Shown here one piece after another: positions 9,701 to 18,439 of a DNA stretch of 64,000 nucleotides. Each line of letters begins with the position of its first letter. The first letter of the stretch is position 1. A program made the position numbers and the translations under genes. Location of the stretch: positions 1 to 64,000 of the forward strand of contig NZ_JAKRMU010000003.1 of the NCBI RefSeq assembly GCF_022345965.1, read 5' to 3'. The notes under the pieces were generated by a model. It worked only from the letters and a program-made list of their open reading frames with translations. It did not search any database and had not been told where the DNA came from. Source of the DNA: Corynebacterium sp. ACRQK (GTDB taxonomy: Bacteria; Actinomycetota; Actinomycetes; Mycobacteriales; Mycobacteriaceae).

Positions 9701-11104
9701 ATGACCGAGCAAGAATTCCGCATTGAACACGACACGATGGGCGAGGTTAAGGTTCCCGCGAAGGCTCTGTGGCGTGCGCAGACACAGCGTGCCGTGGAGA
9801 ACTTCCCGATCTCCGATCGCCCGCTGGAGTCCGCACAGATCCGCGCGATGGGGCTGCTGAAGGCCGCCTGCGCGCAGGTGAACAAGGATCGTGGCCTGCT
9901 GACCGACGAGCAGGCGGATGCCATCATCTCCGCCGCCAAGGAAATCGGCGAGGGCAAGCACGACGCTGAGTTCCCGATCGACGTGTTCCAGACCGGCTCC
10001 GGTACCTCTTCCAACATGAACACCAACGAGGTCATCGCCTCCATCGCCAAGAACAACGGCGTGGAGATCCACCCGAATGACCACGTGAACATGGGCCAGT
10101 CCTCCAACGACACGTTCCCAACCGCTACCCACGTGGCCGCCACCCAGGCTGCGGTTAACGACCTGATCCCGGGACTAAAGGTCCTGCAGGAGTCCCTGGC
10201 CAAGAAGGCCAAGGAGTGGGAGACGGTCGTGAAGTCCGGTCGCACCCACCTAATGGATGCCGTCCCGGTAACCCTGGGCCAGGAGTTCTCCGGCTACGCC
10301 CGCCAGATCGAGGCAGGCATCGAGCGCGTTGAGGCCACCCTGCCCCGCCTGGGTGAGCTGCCGATCGGCGGTACCGCAGTCGGCACCGGCCTGAACACCC
10401 CGGCTGACTTCGGCGCCAACGTGACCGCCGAGCTGGTGAAGCTGACCGGCGTGGAGCAGCTGCGTGAGGCAGAGAACCACTTCGAGGCACAGGCTAACCG
10501 CGATGGCCTGGTCGAGTTCTCCGGTGCTATGCGCACCATCGCTGTCTCCCTGAACAAGATCGCCAACGACATCCGCTGGATGGGCTCCGGCCCGCTGACC
10601 GGCCTGGGCGAGATCCACCTGCCGGACCTGCAGCCGGGCTCCTCCATCATGCCGGGCAAGGTCAACCCAGTTCTGTGTGAGACCGCAACCCAGGTTGCTG
10701 CGCAGGTCATCGGTAACGACGCTGCTGTTGCATTTGGCGGTTCCCAGGGCGCGTTCGAGCTGAACGTGTACATCCCGATGATGGCCCGCAACGTGCTGGA
10801 GTCTGCGAAGCTGCTGGCTAACACCGCCCGCGTCTTCGCAGAGAAGCTGGTCGACGGCATCGAGCCGAACGAGGAGCGTATGCGCACTCTGGCTGAGTCC
10901 TCCCCGTCCATCGTTACCCCGCTGAACTCTGCCATTGGCTACGAGGCTGCGGCGAAGGTTGCTAAGACTGCCCTGAAGGAAGGCAAGACCATCCGCCAGA
11001 CGGTCATCGACCTGGGCTTTGTCGACGGCGAGAAGCTGACCGAGGAGGAGCTGGATAAGCGCCTCGACGTCCTGGCTATGGCAAACACCGACCGCGACAA
11101 GTAG
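9701..11104 (+). CDS. fumC: Fumarate hydratase, class II
   Basis: 467 residues; reversible hydration of fumarate to malate in the TCA cycle, iron-independent homotetramer. Superfamily motifs are present: [16 protein letters not shown] and [11 protein letters not shown] in the N-terminal half, [17 protein letters not shown], and the catalytic-loop signature [15 protein letters not shown] at about residue 316. Length is normal for the class. The ATG at 9701 has a purine-rich upstream (gataaaggtgatgaaaga). The gene ends before a long gene-free region. Confidence 0.96.
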   Translation: MTEQEFRIEHDTMGEVKVPAKALWRAQTQRAVENFPISDRPLESAQIRAMGLLKAACAQVNKDRGLLTDEQADAIISAAKEIGEGKHDAEFPIDVFQTGSGTSSNMNTNEVIASIAKNNGVEIHPNDHVNMGQSSNDTFPTATHVAATQAAVNDLIPGLKVLQESLAKKAKEWETVVKSGRTHLMDAVPVTLGQEFSGYARQIEAGIERVEATLPRLGELPIGGTAVGTGLNTPADFGANVTAELVKLTGVEQLREAENHFEAQANRDGLVEFSGAMRTIAVSLNKIANDIRWMGSGPLTGLGEIHLPDLQPGSSIMPGKVNPVLCETATQVAAQVIGNDAAVAFGGSQGAFELNVYIPMMARNVLESAKLLANTARVFAEKLVDGIEPNEERMRTLAESSPSIVTPLNSAIGYEAAAKVAKTALKEGKTIRQTVIDLGFVDGEKLTEEELDKRLDVLAMANTDRDK

Positions 11105-11374
11105 GCGAAAACTAAGTACTGACGCTGTTGCGGGGCCAGCTGGCTAGTTGGCTGGTTGGCTGGCACACTAGCCGGGCCACACTAGCCGGGTCATCCTGGC
11201 TGGTCACACTTGCCGACACACCCGCTGTTGTTTTCCGAAGGCGCTAGTAGTCATTAGTGCTACTAGCAGGCACTAGCCACCGTCTTTGGAGGAGCGACAG
11301 CGGGTTTTCCTATTTGCCATGCATCTGGCCACCTGCCCCTCTGCCCCCTCTTGCCGCCTCCGCAGGGGGCGAAA

Positions 11375-11494
11375 TGTCGCTAGAACGAGAATATGTACAG
11401 CCGCGAAACCGGCTTGAGGAAATCACAACGCCCTGGACTGGGCTTTTGCCTTACTGGAATTTGATCCCGTTAACGAATTCTCGTTCTAGCGACA
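11375..11494. repeat. Inverted-repeat element 1 (120 bases)
   Basis: Perfect 18-bp inverted repeat: TGTCGCTAGAACGAGAAT at 11375-11392 and its complement at 11477-11494, with 84 bases between. The outer five bases (TGTCG) match those of the elements at 11601 and 28411, but the rest of the arm differs while staying perfectly self-complementary. No flanking direct duplication is evident. The spacer contains TGGAATTT near its right end. Confidence 0.8.
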
Positions 11495-11600
11495 CTCAGC
11501 CTCTCCAGCACCGACCAATACCCACTATCTGCCACCACACCGCCAACAACCACTATCCTTCAAAAGCTATTGGTCACACCAGCACCACGCGTTTCAAGGA

Positions 11601-11720
11601 TGTCGGAAAAGTTGCAAAACGCCTCCCTCCCAAAATCGGCACCCTCCACACCACCCCCGTGACCTGCACATTTAAAATATTGGAAATCTACCCCGACAAG
11701 GTTTTGCAACTTTTCCGACA
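11601..11720. repeat. Inverted-repeat element 2 (120 bases)
   Basis: Perfect 20-bp inverted repeat: TGTCGGAAAAGTTGCAAAAC at 11601-11620 and its complement at 11701-11720, with 80 bases between. The arm shares 17 identical bases with the element at 28411-28536, which lies almost 17 kb away. The spacer has TTGGAAAT near its right end. No ORF, no clear target duplication. Confidence 0.85.
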
Positions 11721-11734
11721 TTTACCCCACCGGA

Positions 11735-11754
11735 GTGCAACATTTCCGACATTT
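11735..11754. repeat. Solo arm related to inverted-repeat elements
   Basis: GTGCAACATTTCCGACATTT resembles the right arm of the elements at 11701 and 28517 (differences at the first base and at one base in the middle). No partner arm is found at the expected 80-90 bases to the left, so it looks like a remnant or a half site 14 bases beyond element 2. Confidence 0.55.
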
Positions 11755-11922
11755 GCACCCCCCTTGGAATGGAGCTTTGTCGCCACGCGAGCCACTATAT
11801 ACCCACCCACCACGCCAGTCGCAGCACACCCACCCGCCATGCGAACCACCGTATGCCCGCCCGCGTCGCCGACCGTTAACCACCACACACAGGGCAAACC
11901 TCTATGAAAAATGACACAAATC

Positions 11923-11956
11923 TTGCACTGGATATAACTTTGCACTGGGTGTAAGT
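11923..11956 (+). promoter_or_regulatory. 17-base tandem repeat in TetR promoter
   Basis: TTGCACTGGATATAACT (11923-11939) is followed directly by TTGCACTGGGTGTAAGT (11940-11956), 14 of 17 bases identical. TATAAC (11933-11938) is a fair -10 element, and the start codon follows 12 bases after the second unit. A direct repeat over the promoter next to a TetR gene is a candidate operator for autoregulation of the TetR-MFS pair; TetR sites are usually palindromic, so this is an inference only. Confidence 0.45.
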
Positions 11957-11967
11957 TTGTCCGAGTG

Positions 11968-12744
11968 ATGAGTTCGAACTGCTGCGATCCAACAGATCCC
12001 ACGGATATCTCCACCATGGGGTTGCGCGAGCGCAAGCGCCTGGAAACGAGGCTAAGGATTGAGGACGAGGCCACCCGTCTCTTCCTCGACCGATCCTTCG
12101 ATGGAGTCACCCTGGAGGAAATCTGCGAAGCGGCCGACATCAGCCGCCGCACCTTCTTCAACTACTTCTCCTCAAAGGAGCACGTTGCGGTCGGTAAACA
12201 ACCCCCGTTGCTCACCAAGGATGACTTCAACAAGCTCGAGAGATTCTCCCCCGCACAAGGCAGCCTGCCTCAATACCTCTACGACATGCTGACCAAGAAG
12301 CGCATCGAGGAGGCCAAGAAGTTGGACAATGCCAACCTCGATCCGAAACTGGCGGAGTCGATAAGGTGGCGTCGATCCCAAATAATAAAGAAGTTCCCCA
12401 GCCTGGCACTTGCGAAGCTCGCCAGCTACGAAAAGCTGCGCAGCGATCTTGCCGAAGCGGTGTGCAAGAACCTCGAAGGGCACCCGGGCAACCGCAGCAC
12501 CGACATGGAGGCGATGGAAGAGGCGCACCTCATCGTCACCGCGGCAACAACGGTGCAATGGGCCGCAGCAACCTCAGCCGCACGGCACGGAAAGCCACTA
12601 ACCAGCACAAACGACTTCGATATCGCGCTTGCCGGGTTGCAAGAGATTTTCAGCGCCATCTCACCAGCCACTTTTGAGCCACCCCCACAATCGACCGCAG
12701 ACCCCTCGCAGAAACCGCAGGAGATCAAGGAGAACCGCCCATGA
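11968..12744 (+). CDS. TetR family transcriptional regulator
   Basis: 258 residues. The N-terminal HTH is typical: RIEDEATRLFLDRSFDGVTLEEICEAADISRRTFFNYFSSKEH at about residues 29-71, written here as ATRLF, TLEEICEAADISRRTFFNYF and SSKEH. The C-terminal ligand domain has no close family I recognise. GTG 11965 directly before ATG 11968 is an equally possible start. The stop overlaps the start of the MFS gene (ATGA), so regulator and transporter are one transcript and the regulator probably represses it in response to a transported compound. The C-terminal residues are Pro/Gln-rich. Confidence 0.88.
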   Translation: MSSNCCDPTDPTDISTMGLRERKRLETRLRIEDEATRLFLDRSFDGVTLEEICEAADISRRTFFNYFSSKEHVAVGKQPPLLTKDDFNKLERFSPAQGSLPQYLYDMLTKKRIEEAKKLDNANLDPKLAESIRWRRSQIIKKFPSLALAKLASYEKLRSDLAEAVCKNLEGHPGNRSTDMEAMEEAHLIVTAATTVQWAAATSAARHGKPLTSTNDFDIALAGLQEIFSAISPATFEPPPQSTADPSQKPQEIKENRP

Positions 12745-14360
12745 AAGTTACTCGCGAAACGGCCACCGCCGCCAACGCGCAAGCTGCCAACGCGCAACCA
12801 GCCAAGGCACGGCTCGACGCGGCGGAAAAGCAGCGCCAAGAAAAACGCAACAACGTCCCCCTGGTCTTCGGCTGCCTGATGCTGGGCATGCTGATGTCCT
12901 CGCTCGGGCAAATGATCTTCTCCACCGCTCTACCCACCCTCGTTGGCGAGCTCGGCGGAGCCGACAAAATGAGCTGGGTCATCACCAGCTTCCTGCTGAC
13001 CATGACCATCGGCATGCCCGTCTACGGCAAGTTGGGCGACCAGATGGGCCGCAAGCCGCTGTATCTGGTGGCAGTAGCCCTGTTCCTGACCGGCTCCGTC
13101 ATTGGCGCGCTGGCGCAGAGTATGGACATGATGATCGTCGCCCGCGGTGTGCAGGGCCTCGGCGCCGGCGGCCTGATGATCGGCGCGCAGGCAATCATCG
13201 CCGACGTAGTTCCCGCCCGCGATCGCGGGCGCTACATGGGCATCATGGGCGCAGTCTTCGGTCTGAGCTCCGTGCTGGGGCCATTGCTGGGTGGCTTTTT
13301 CACCGACGGCCCGGGCTGGCGTTGGGCGCTGTGGTTCAACGTTCCGTTGGCGGTCATCACGTTCCTGATGGTGTTCTTCAACCTCCAGCTGCCGAAGCGT
13401 GGCTCGGGCGCCCGCCTGGACGTCCCCGGCACGGTCCTGATGACCGGCGCAACTAGCTCGTTGATTCTGCTGCTCACCTGGGGTGGGCGCGATTACGCCT
13501 GGTCCAGCCCCGTCATTATCTGCTTGGGCATCGCGGCAGCCGTCTTGGCTCCCCTGTTTGTGCTGGTGGAACGCAAGGTGAAGGATCCGCTGATCCCGAT
13601 GCGGCTGTTCACCGTCCGCAACTTTGTGGTCACGACTGCGGCCGGCACGATCACGGGTGTGGTCATGTTTGGCGTGTTGGCTTACATGCCGACATACATT
13701 CAGATGGTGCACGGCATGACCCCCACCAAGGCCGGTCTAATGATGATCCCGATGATGGCCGGCATGATCGTCACCGCCACCGCCTCCGGCCAGTATGTTT
13801 CCCGGACAGGTCGCTACAAGTGGTTCCCCGTCGCGGGTCTGCTCGTTGCCGCCACTGCGGTTGGTCTTATGGGACTTTTTGACGCCCACGATTCCCTCGT
13901 GCACCTCGGTCTTGTCTTGGCTCTCATGGGTGTTGGCCTGGGGCTTTCGATGCAGATTTTGGTGCTGATTGTGCAGAATTCTTTCCCGATCTCGATGGTG
14001 GGCACTGCGACTGCTTCGAATAACTTCTTCCGCCAGATTGGTGGTACGGCTGGCTCAGCGATCATCGGTTCGCTGTTCACGCACCGCGTGGCTGATCTGA
14101 TGGGTCAACGGGTGCCCGGCGCGCTGCAGGAGCTGGGCCCGCAGGGAGCTAAGTTCGCGCACGATTTCCAGGGGGGCGGCAGTGCCCGGCTCACCCCGGA
14201 GATCGTCGATACGCTGCCTGGCCCGCTGCACGACGCGATCACTACCTCGTATAACGACGCCCTAGTCCCCGTGCTCGGCGCCATGGCGCCGGTAGCCGTG
14301 TTGGCTGCGCTGATTCTGGTCTTGGTGCGTCAGGACAATTTGAAGGAAACTATCGAATAG
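12741..14360 (+). CDS. MFS drug efflux transporter (DHA2/EmrB-QacA type)
   Basis: 539 residues, 14 predicted membrane helices. The start region before TM1 is a short Ala/Lys-rich tail. Motif A of the major facilitator family appears as YGKLGDQMGRKPLYLVAVAL, motif B as VARGVQGLGAGGLMIGAQAI and motif C as FGLSSVLGPLLGGFF, the combination that marks the 14-helix proton-coupled multidrug exporters. It is translationally coupled to the TetR gene before it and is followed by a strong hairpin. Substrate unknown; hydrophobic cations, dyes or lipophilic drugs are typical for the group. Confidence 0.9.
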   Translation: MKVTRETATAANAQAANAQPAKARLDAAEKQRQEKRNNVPLVFGCLMLGMLMSSLGQMIFSTALPTLVGELGGADKMSWVITSFLLTMTIGMPVYGKLGDQMGRKPLYLVAVALFLTGSVIGALAQSMDMMIVARGVQGLGAGGLMIGAQAIIADVVPARDRGRYMGIMGAVFGLSSVLGPLLGGFFTDGPGWRWALWFNVPLAVITFLMVFFNLQLPKRGSGARLDVPGTVLMTGATSSLILLLTWGGRDYAWSSPVIICLGIAAAVLAPLFVLVERKVKDPLIPMRLFTVRNFVVTTAAGTITGVVMFGVLAYMPTYIQMVHGMTPTKAGLMMIPMMAGMIVTATASGQYVSRTGRYKWFPVAGLLVAATAVGLMGLFDAHDSLVHLGLVLALMGVGLGLSMQILVLIVQNSFPISMVGTATASNNFFRQIGGTAGSAIIGSLFTHRVADLMGQRVPGALQELGPQGAKFAHDFQGGGSARLTPEIVDTLPGPLHDAITTSYNDALVPVLGAMAPVAVLAALILVLVRQDNLKETIE

Positions 14361-14382
14361 TCCCCGTTGGGATTCCACGCAA

Positions 14383-14425
14383 GCGAAAGGCGACCGCGCT
14401 AATGGCTAATGCGGTCGCCTTTCGC
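14383..14425. terminator. Bidirectional terminator hairpin after MFS gene
   Basis: Perfect 15-bp stem GCGAAAGGCGACCGC (14383-14397) / GCGGTCGCCTTTCGC (14411-14425) with a 13-base loop. It sits between the convergent MFS and GNAT genes. There is no strong T-run on either side, yet stem strength and position make it the likely terminator for both. Confidence 0.75.
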
Positions 14426-14473
14426 TGTGTCTGAGCTCGCTCGGGAAACGTGCTCGGAAAAGTGCTTGGAAAG

Positions 14474-15220
14474 TTACTCGGACTTTTCTGCCGATCCCTT
14501 GGAGTTGTCGGTGTTGCCAGCGCTGTCGGCGCTACCCTCGTCGGAGTGCTCCAGGTTTTCCTGGTAGTACTTCCATGCCGGGCCGCCCTCTAGGATCTTC
14601 TCCATCACCATGTTGTGGCGCCACGTGCCCTTCTTCGGGCCGTAGTTCATGCGGGACATGCAGTGGAATACGCCCACTTCCTCGAAGCCTCGAGAGGCGT
14701 GCAGCCGGACAGAGCCCTCATTCTCCGGGAAGATGCTGGAGTGCATCGCCCAGTGGCCCTGCTCGGCGGCGTCCTTGAGCAGCCTATCGAGCAGGCTACC
14801 GGCCACGCCCTTGCCCGCGGCATCCTTGTGGACGTAGATCGAGTCCTCCAACACCCCGTCGAACACGTCACGGTGGCTGGCGGAGGTGGCGGTGATCCAC
14901 CCCAGGATCTTCTCCTCATCTTCGCCAAGTCCCGCGGCTGCGGCAGCCGCGGGATCGGTATCGACGGCGACGAAGGAGAGCTCGGGCAGGCGGTGGCGCA
15001 TGAAGTCGTCCCACGCTTCGGGCGCGTTCTCCTCAAAGGTCGCCTCGCCCGTATCCATACCGGTCTGCAGGATCTTTTGGACCTGCGGATAGTCCCTCTC
15101 CTCCATCAGGCGGATGGAGATTGCCTGCTTGGCACTGTTCTTGGCGTTGTTGCCAGCACTGCTATCTGCAGCGCTCCCGGCCGTGTTCGCAGTGTTCCCT
15201 GCGGTGTTCGCGGAAGTCAT
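14474..15220 (-). CDS. GNAT family N-acetyltransferase with low-complexity tails
   Basis: 248 residues. The middle (about residues 34-215) is a GNAT domain: ISIRLMEERDYPQVQKILQTG at the start, ILGWITATSASHRDVFDGVLEDSIYVHKDAAGKGVAGSLLDRLL with the acetyl-CoA loop (AAGKGVAGSLL), and HASRGFEEVGVFH, close to phosphinothricin-type acetyltransferases. Uncommon are the two tails: an N-terminal Ala/Asn/Thr/Ser stretch with NTAG repeats and a C-terminal Ser/Asn/Gly/Asp stretch of about 20 residues. Substrate unknown. The ATG at 15220 lies 63 bases downstream of the PhoH stop, in the same direction. Confidence 0.85.
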   Translation of the reverse strand: MTSANTAGNTANTAGSAADSSAGNNAKNSAKQAISIRLMEERDYPQVQKILQTGMDTGEATFEENAPEAWDDFMRHRLPELSFVAVDTDPAAAAAAGLGEDEEKILGWITATSASHRDVFDGVLEDSIYVHKDAAGKGVAGSLLDRLLKDAAEQGHWAMHSSIFPENEGSVRLHASRGFEEVGVFHCMSRMNYGPKKGTWRHNMVMEKILEGGPAWKYYQENLEHSDEGSADSAGNTDNSKGSAEKSE

Positions 15221-15283
15221 GGAAGAAATTGTGCCCTAAGACCCAGCGGTTACGCCACCTGACTACCGGCAGCTGTGAGCGAA

Positions 15284-16675
15284 CTATCCCTTTTCCAGCA
15301 GATTCGTCACCAGTTCAGCGATCGCGGAACGCTCGGATCGGGTCAGCGTGACGTGCGCGAACAGCGGATTATTCTTCAGCTTTTCGATGACCGCCTGGAT
15401 GCCATCATGGCGGCCTACGCGCAGGTTATCGCGCTGCGCAACGTCGTGAGTCAGCACGACACGGGAGTTGCGCCCCAGGCGGGAGAGCACAGTCAGCAGA
15501 ACGTTGCGCTCGAGCGACTGAGCCTCGTCCACGATGACGAAGCTATCGTTCAGGCTGCGGCCGCGGATATGCGTCAGCGGCAGGACCTCCAGCAGACCGC
15601 GGGCGTCGATCTCTTCCAGCACGTTGTCGCTCACCACCCCTTCCAGGGTGTCGTACACCGCCTGCGCCCACGGGTTCATCTTTTCCGTCTCACTGCCGGG
15701 CAGGTAGCCCAAGTCCTGTCCACCTACGGCATACAGGGGGCGGAAGACCACGATTCGCTTGTGCTCACCGCGTTCCAGCACTGCCTCCAAACCGGCGCAC
15801 AATGCTAGAGCGGATTTGCCGGTGCCCGCGGAACCGCCGAGGCTTACGATGCCAACCTCGTTATCCAGCAGCAGGTCCAGCGCCACGCGCTGCTGGGCGC
15901 TGCGCCCGCGGATACCGAACGCTTCCAGGTCGGTGGGAACCTGGCGCACCATGCCGTCACCCATCGAGCGCGCCAGAACGGATTGGCTGCCCGCGGTCAG
16001 CTGCAGGCCGCAGTGGATCGGCAGCTTGTCGACCTCGTCGCCGTCTACCGTCAGTGCGCCAGAGATGTCGGCCTCCCCCACGTCGTATAGTTCGTCGATG
16101 ATGCTGGAGGGCACCTCCGCACGAGCCATGCCGTTGTATCCGGTGAGCACGACGTCCTGGGCATGGTATTCGTCGGCGTCAAGACCAACGGCACCGGCCT
16201 TCACACGCAGTGGCACGTCCTTCGTCACCAGCGTGACGTTGTGTCCTTCAGCCCGCAGGTTCAAAGCACAAGCCAGGATGCGGTGGTCATTCTGCTCTCC
16301 GCGCAAACCAGTAGGAAGCACGGACTGGTCAACGTGGTTCAGCTCGACCTGGATGGTACCGCCCGTTTCGTTGACGATGCTGGGCATGTCCAGTCGGCCA
16401 TGCTCCTGACGAAAGTCTTCGAGCATGCGTAGAGCCTGGCGAGCAAACCAGCCAAGTTCCGGGTGGTGGCGCTTGCCCTCGAGTTCACTGATGACGACGA
16501 CGGGGAGGATGATGCGGTGTTCCGCAAACTTGATGAGTGCCCAGGGATCGGAAAGCAACACCGAGGTGTCGAGGACGTACGTGCGTAGGCCGAGCTCTGC
16601 ATCGGAGTGCGCGTTGAGAGCTTGCTCTGCCTGAAAGTTCTGATGTGCCTGATCAGTGGGCGCGGCGGAAGTCAT
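15284..16675 (-). CDS. phoH2: PIN-PhoH fusion ATPase (PhoH2 type)
   Basis: 463 residues with two domains. The N-terminal PIN nuclease domain spans about residues 29-175, with the acidic start [16 protein letters not shown] and later acidic residues in [11 protein letters not shown] and [10 protein letters not shown]. The C-terminal PhoH P-loop ATPase spans about residues 240-463, with Walker [21 protein letters not shown] and Walker [15 protein letters not shown]. In mycobacteria such proteins are called PhoH2 and act as RNA helicase/RNase; that activity is known for the family, not shown here. Position near fum/glpX matches mycobacteria. Confidence 0.92.
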   Translation of the reverse strand: MTSAAPTDQAHQNFQAEQALNAHSDAELGLRTYVLDTSVLLSDPWALIKFAEHRIILPVVVISELEGKRHHPELGWFARQALRMLEDFRQEHGRLDMPSIVNETGGTIQVELNHVDQSVLPTGLRGEQNDHRILACALNLRAEGHNVTLVTKDVPLRVKAGAVGLDADEYHAQDVVLTGYNGMARAEVPSSIIDELYDVGEADISGALTVDGDEVDKLPIHCGLQLTAGSQSVLARSMGDGMVRQVPTDLEAFGIRGRSAQQRVALDLLLDNEVGIVSLGGSAGTGKSALALCAGLEAVLERGEHKRIVVFRPLYAVGGQDLGYLPGSETEKMNPWAQAVYDTLEGVVSDNVLEEIDARGLLEVLPLTHIRGRSLNDSFVIVDEAQSLERNVLLTVLSRLGRNSRVVLTHDVAQRDNLRVGRHDGIQAVIEKLKNNPLFAHVTLTRSERSAIAELVTNLLEKG

Positions 16676-16858
16676 GGAGGTGGTGCTCCTTGTAGAGGAT
16701 TATGAGTCGATCAACCCGGACGTTCCACGCCGCAAAAGCTACGCTTTACATCCGGGAAACGGATGAGGTGGGTAGTTGTTACTTGCTTCGGACATCCTCG
16801 ACGCTATGCGCACCGCATGGAAATTACATTGTTGTCAGATGAACTCTGGGTAAACATA

Positions 16859-16902
16859 AAAAAGCCCCAGGCTCCGGGACATTTACCGTCCCTCACCTGG
16901 GG
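16859..16902 (-). terminator. Rho-independent terminator of LGFP lipoprotein gene
   Basis: Read on the minus strand, CCCCAGG pairs with CCTGGGG, with an additional inner GGGAC/GTCCC pairing, followed by a run of six T. It lies about 28 bases downstream of the lipoprotein stop codon. Confidence 0.8.
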
Positions 16903-16930
16903 TTATCAAGCTCTACTTTAAGGTTAGAAC

Positions 16931-17563
16931 TTAGCGCTTCTCGATGGTCTCGGAGAACTGACCGGACTCATCCTTAGCCCACGTGATGGTGCCGTTCTCG
17001 AAGGACTGAGTCCAGCCGTCGGCTGCGTCGCCCTTCTCCGGAGCGGTCGGCAGACCCAGCTCGTTGTCCAGGCCGCCGCCGTTGTTCCAGGTCTCACCGA
17101 TCTTGCCGATCAGCGGAACTGCACCATGATCCTTGGAGTTAGCGATCCAGCCCTTTTCAAAGGTTGCCAGGGAGCCGTTCTCGCCCTCGGCAAACTCGGC
17201 GAGCTTACCGAAGGAACCGGACTCGCCGCCCTCGTTGTCCCAAGCGGTCTTGACGTCCTTCGGCAGCTCAACTTCTTCACCGCTAGCGGTCTGGACCTTC
17301 TCGGTCTCACCCTCGGCGCCCTCAGCGTCAGCGCCCTCAGAGTCAGCACCCTCAGCCTCGGACTCACCGTCCTCGCCTTCACCGGCCTTCGCGGTAGCAG
17401 AGTCGGCAGCCTCACCAGCCTTCTCAGTAGCGGAGTTTGCTGCGTCGCCAGCCTTGTCCTTGGCGTCCTCAGCATCGTCAGAGCATGCAGCAACACCGAA
17501 AACCAGGGATGCACCTGCAGCCAGTGCCACTGCGGAACGACGGAAGCGCTTGTTGGAGTTCAT
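16931..17563 (-). CDS. LGFP-repeat lipoprotein
   Basis: 210 residues. A lipoprotein signal peptide (MNSNKRFRRSAVALAAGASL... with lipobox VAAC, Cys about 27) is followed by a long Ala/Glu/Asp/Gly-rich linker with heptad-like AEDAKDKAGDAAN repeats (about residues 28-90), and a C-terminal part with LGFP-type repeats such as LDNELGLPTAPE and WTQSFENGTITW. LGFP repeats occur in cell-wall proteins of mycolate bacteria (for example in the Cmt1/PS1 mycoloyltransferase C-terminus) and are thought to help attach to the envelope. RBS GAAAGG lies upstream of the ATG. Role: envelope protein of unknown function. Confidence 0.83.
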   Translation of the reverse strand: MNSNKRFRRSAVALAAGASLVFGVAACSDDAEDAKDKAGDAANSATEKAGEAADSATAKAGEGEDGESEAEGADSEGADAEGAEGETEKVQTASGEEVELPKDVKTAWDNEGGESGSFGKLAEFAEGENGSLATFEKGWIANSKDHGAVPLIGKIGETWNNGGGLDNELGLPTAPEKGDAADGWTQSFENGTITWAKDESGQFSETIEKR

Positions 17564-17694
17564 TACTAATACCTTTCTGTCGGCTCTTTTTCAGCTCTCG
17601 CTTATTGCAAAAGCAATACCCCCTATTCCTAATAGTGTTCCAACGAAAAATACACGTTTTGTTTAGGATCTTTAACCCAATCGGAACCAATTCT

Positions 17695-18402
17695 TTATTT
17701 TCGCCGCGCGCCTTGAGAAGTCTTTTTCTTACCTCTTTTCTTTGTTTTATCTGCATTTTTATGGACGCCACCACTCCCGCGCTTAGCCACCTGCCGCGAG
17801 CTACTCGCGGTGCGCCCTTTACATATTCCAACGAAGTCCTGGATGACGTCACTGTCGGATTCGGTAAGCCACATCAGAGCCACGCGGGTGCGGGGGCAGG
17901 TGGTGGCGTCAATCCCTGAAAGATCCCGATGCACCACCCCGCGCTGGTTAATAGCCCGCAGCAAGGGGCGCGGCGCGACGGCGATGCCAACATTGGCAGC
18001 AACCACCTGCAGGGCTTCGCGCAGAGCTATCACATTATCCCAGCCGGTAGAAGGAGTGACGTACATGAGTTTCTCGTCGGCCAACTCCCGGAAGTCTATG
18101 GAATCCATGACCTTGACGGGATGCTCCTTAGGTGCGGCAACGCCGATCTGCTCCTCGTAGAGGGCAACCTCGTGCATGTAAGCCGGGCGCTCGAACCCTT
18201 CCGTCGGGAGGCGCACCAAAGCAACATCCGCCTGGCCTGCGCGAATATAGGGCAACGGATCGTCGGTGCCCGCGCTGGCGATCTTCCACCCGGGAACCCG
18301 CTCGTCGAAGCGACGGAACCACTTATCCGGCTGTACGCCAGTGCTAAAGACAACTTTTAGGTGCTGGCGCGGTTTCGCGGCGTGGTTCTGCTGAGTGGGC
18401 AT
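17695..18402 (-). CDS. LysR-type effector-binding domain protein without HTH
   Basis: 235 residues, taking ATG 18402 (MPTQQNHAA). After about 15 residues the sequence enters a LysR substrate-binding (PBP type 2) domain: LKVVFSTGVQPDKWFRRFDERVPGW, AGQADVALVRLP and VAANVGIAVAPRPLLRAINQRGV. No winged-helix N-terminus exists: the frame could extend only to 18441. The C-terminal 30 residues are strongly basic (KKRGKKKTSQGARRK). It is divergent from the DUF5997 gene, with 31 bases between start codons, a pair I recall as adjacent in other actinobacteria. It may regulate together with that neighbour, or act as a ligand sensor. Confidence 0.75.
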   Translation of the reverse strand: MPTQQNHAAKPRQHLKVVFSTGVQPDKWFRRFDERVPGWKIASAGTDDPLPYIRAGQADVALVRLPTEGFERPAYMHEVALYEEQIGVAAPKEHPVKVMDSIDFRELADEKLMYVTPSTGWDNVIALREALQVVAANVGIAVAPRPLLRAINQRGVVHRDLSGIDATTCPRTRVALMWLTESDSDVIQDFVGICKGRTASSSRQVAKRGSGGVHKNADKTKKRGKKKTSQGARRK

Positions 18403-18420
18403 GGCACCAATAATAGAGCC

Positions 18421-18439
18421 GTTCATTAGAATGATGAAC
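18421..18439. promoter_or_regulatory. Palindrome between divergent LysR-like and DUF5997 genes
   Basis: GTTCAT (18421-18426) and ATGAAC (18434-18439) form a perfect dyad with a 7-base centre, overlapping the start of the DUF5997 gene and close to the -10 (TATTAT on the minus strand, 18410-18415) of the LysR-like gene. It is a candidate operator for both divergent genes, which appear to be leaderless or nearly so. Confidence 0.45.

Larger units (their letters stand above)
11105..11964. other. 860-base gene-free region with inverted repeats
   Basis: No credible gene. The 216-codon open frame on + (11257-11907) runs straight through two inverted repeats and has no family-like residues. The first 180 bases are rich in CTAG steps and contain a direct repeat of CACACTAGCCGGG (about 11164-11189) and short imperfect dyads. 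Two long inverted-repeat elements follow (11375-11494 and 11601-11720) and a solo arm (11735-11754). The last 120 bases are AC-rich and lead into the TetR promoter. Confidence 0.75.

Noticed and set aside
9701..11104. Argininosuccinate lyase or aspartase instead of fumarase
   Set aside because: Same superfamily signature, but N-terminal motifs, length and position next to glpX fit class II fumarase better.
11601..11720. Insertion sequence end (IS6/IS26-like GTTGCAAA)
   Set aside because: Short similarity of GTTGCAAA only; no transposase, no fitting outer ends, no target duplication.
11257..11907. 216-codon open frame on + in the gene-free region
   Set aside because: It runs through two perfect inverted repeats, has AC-rich composition and no recognisable motif or good ribosome site.
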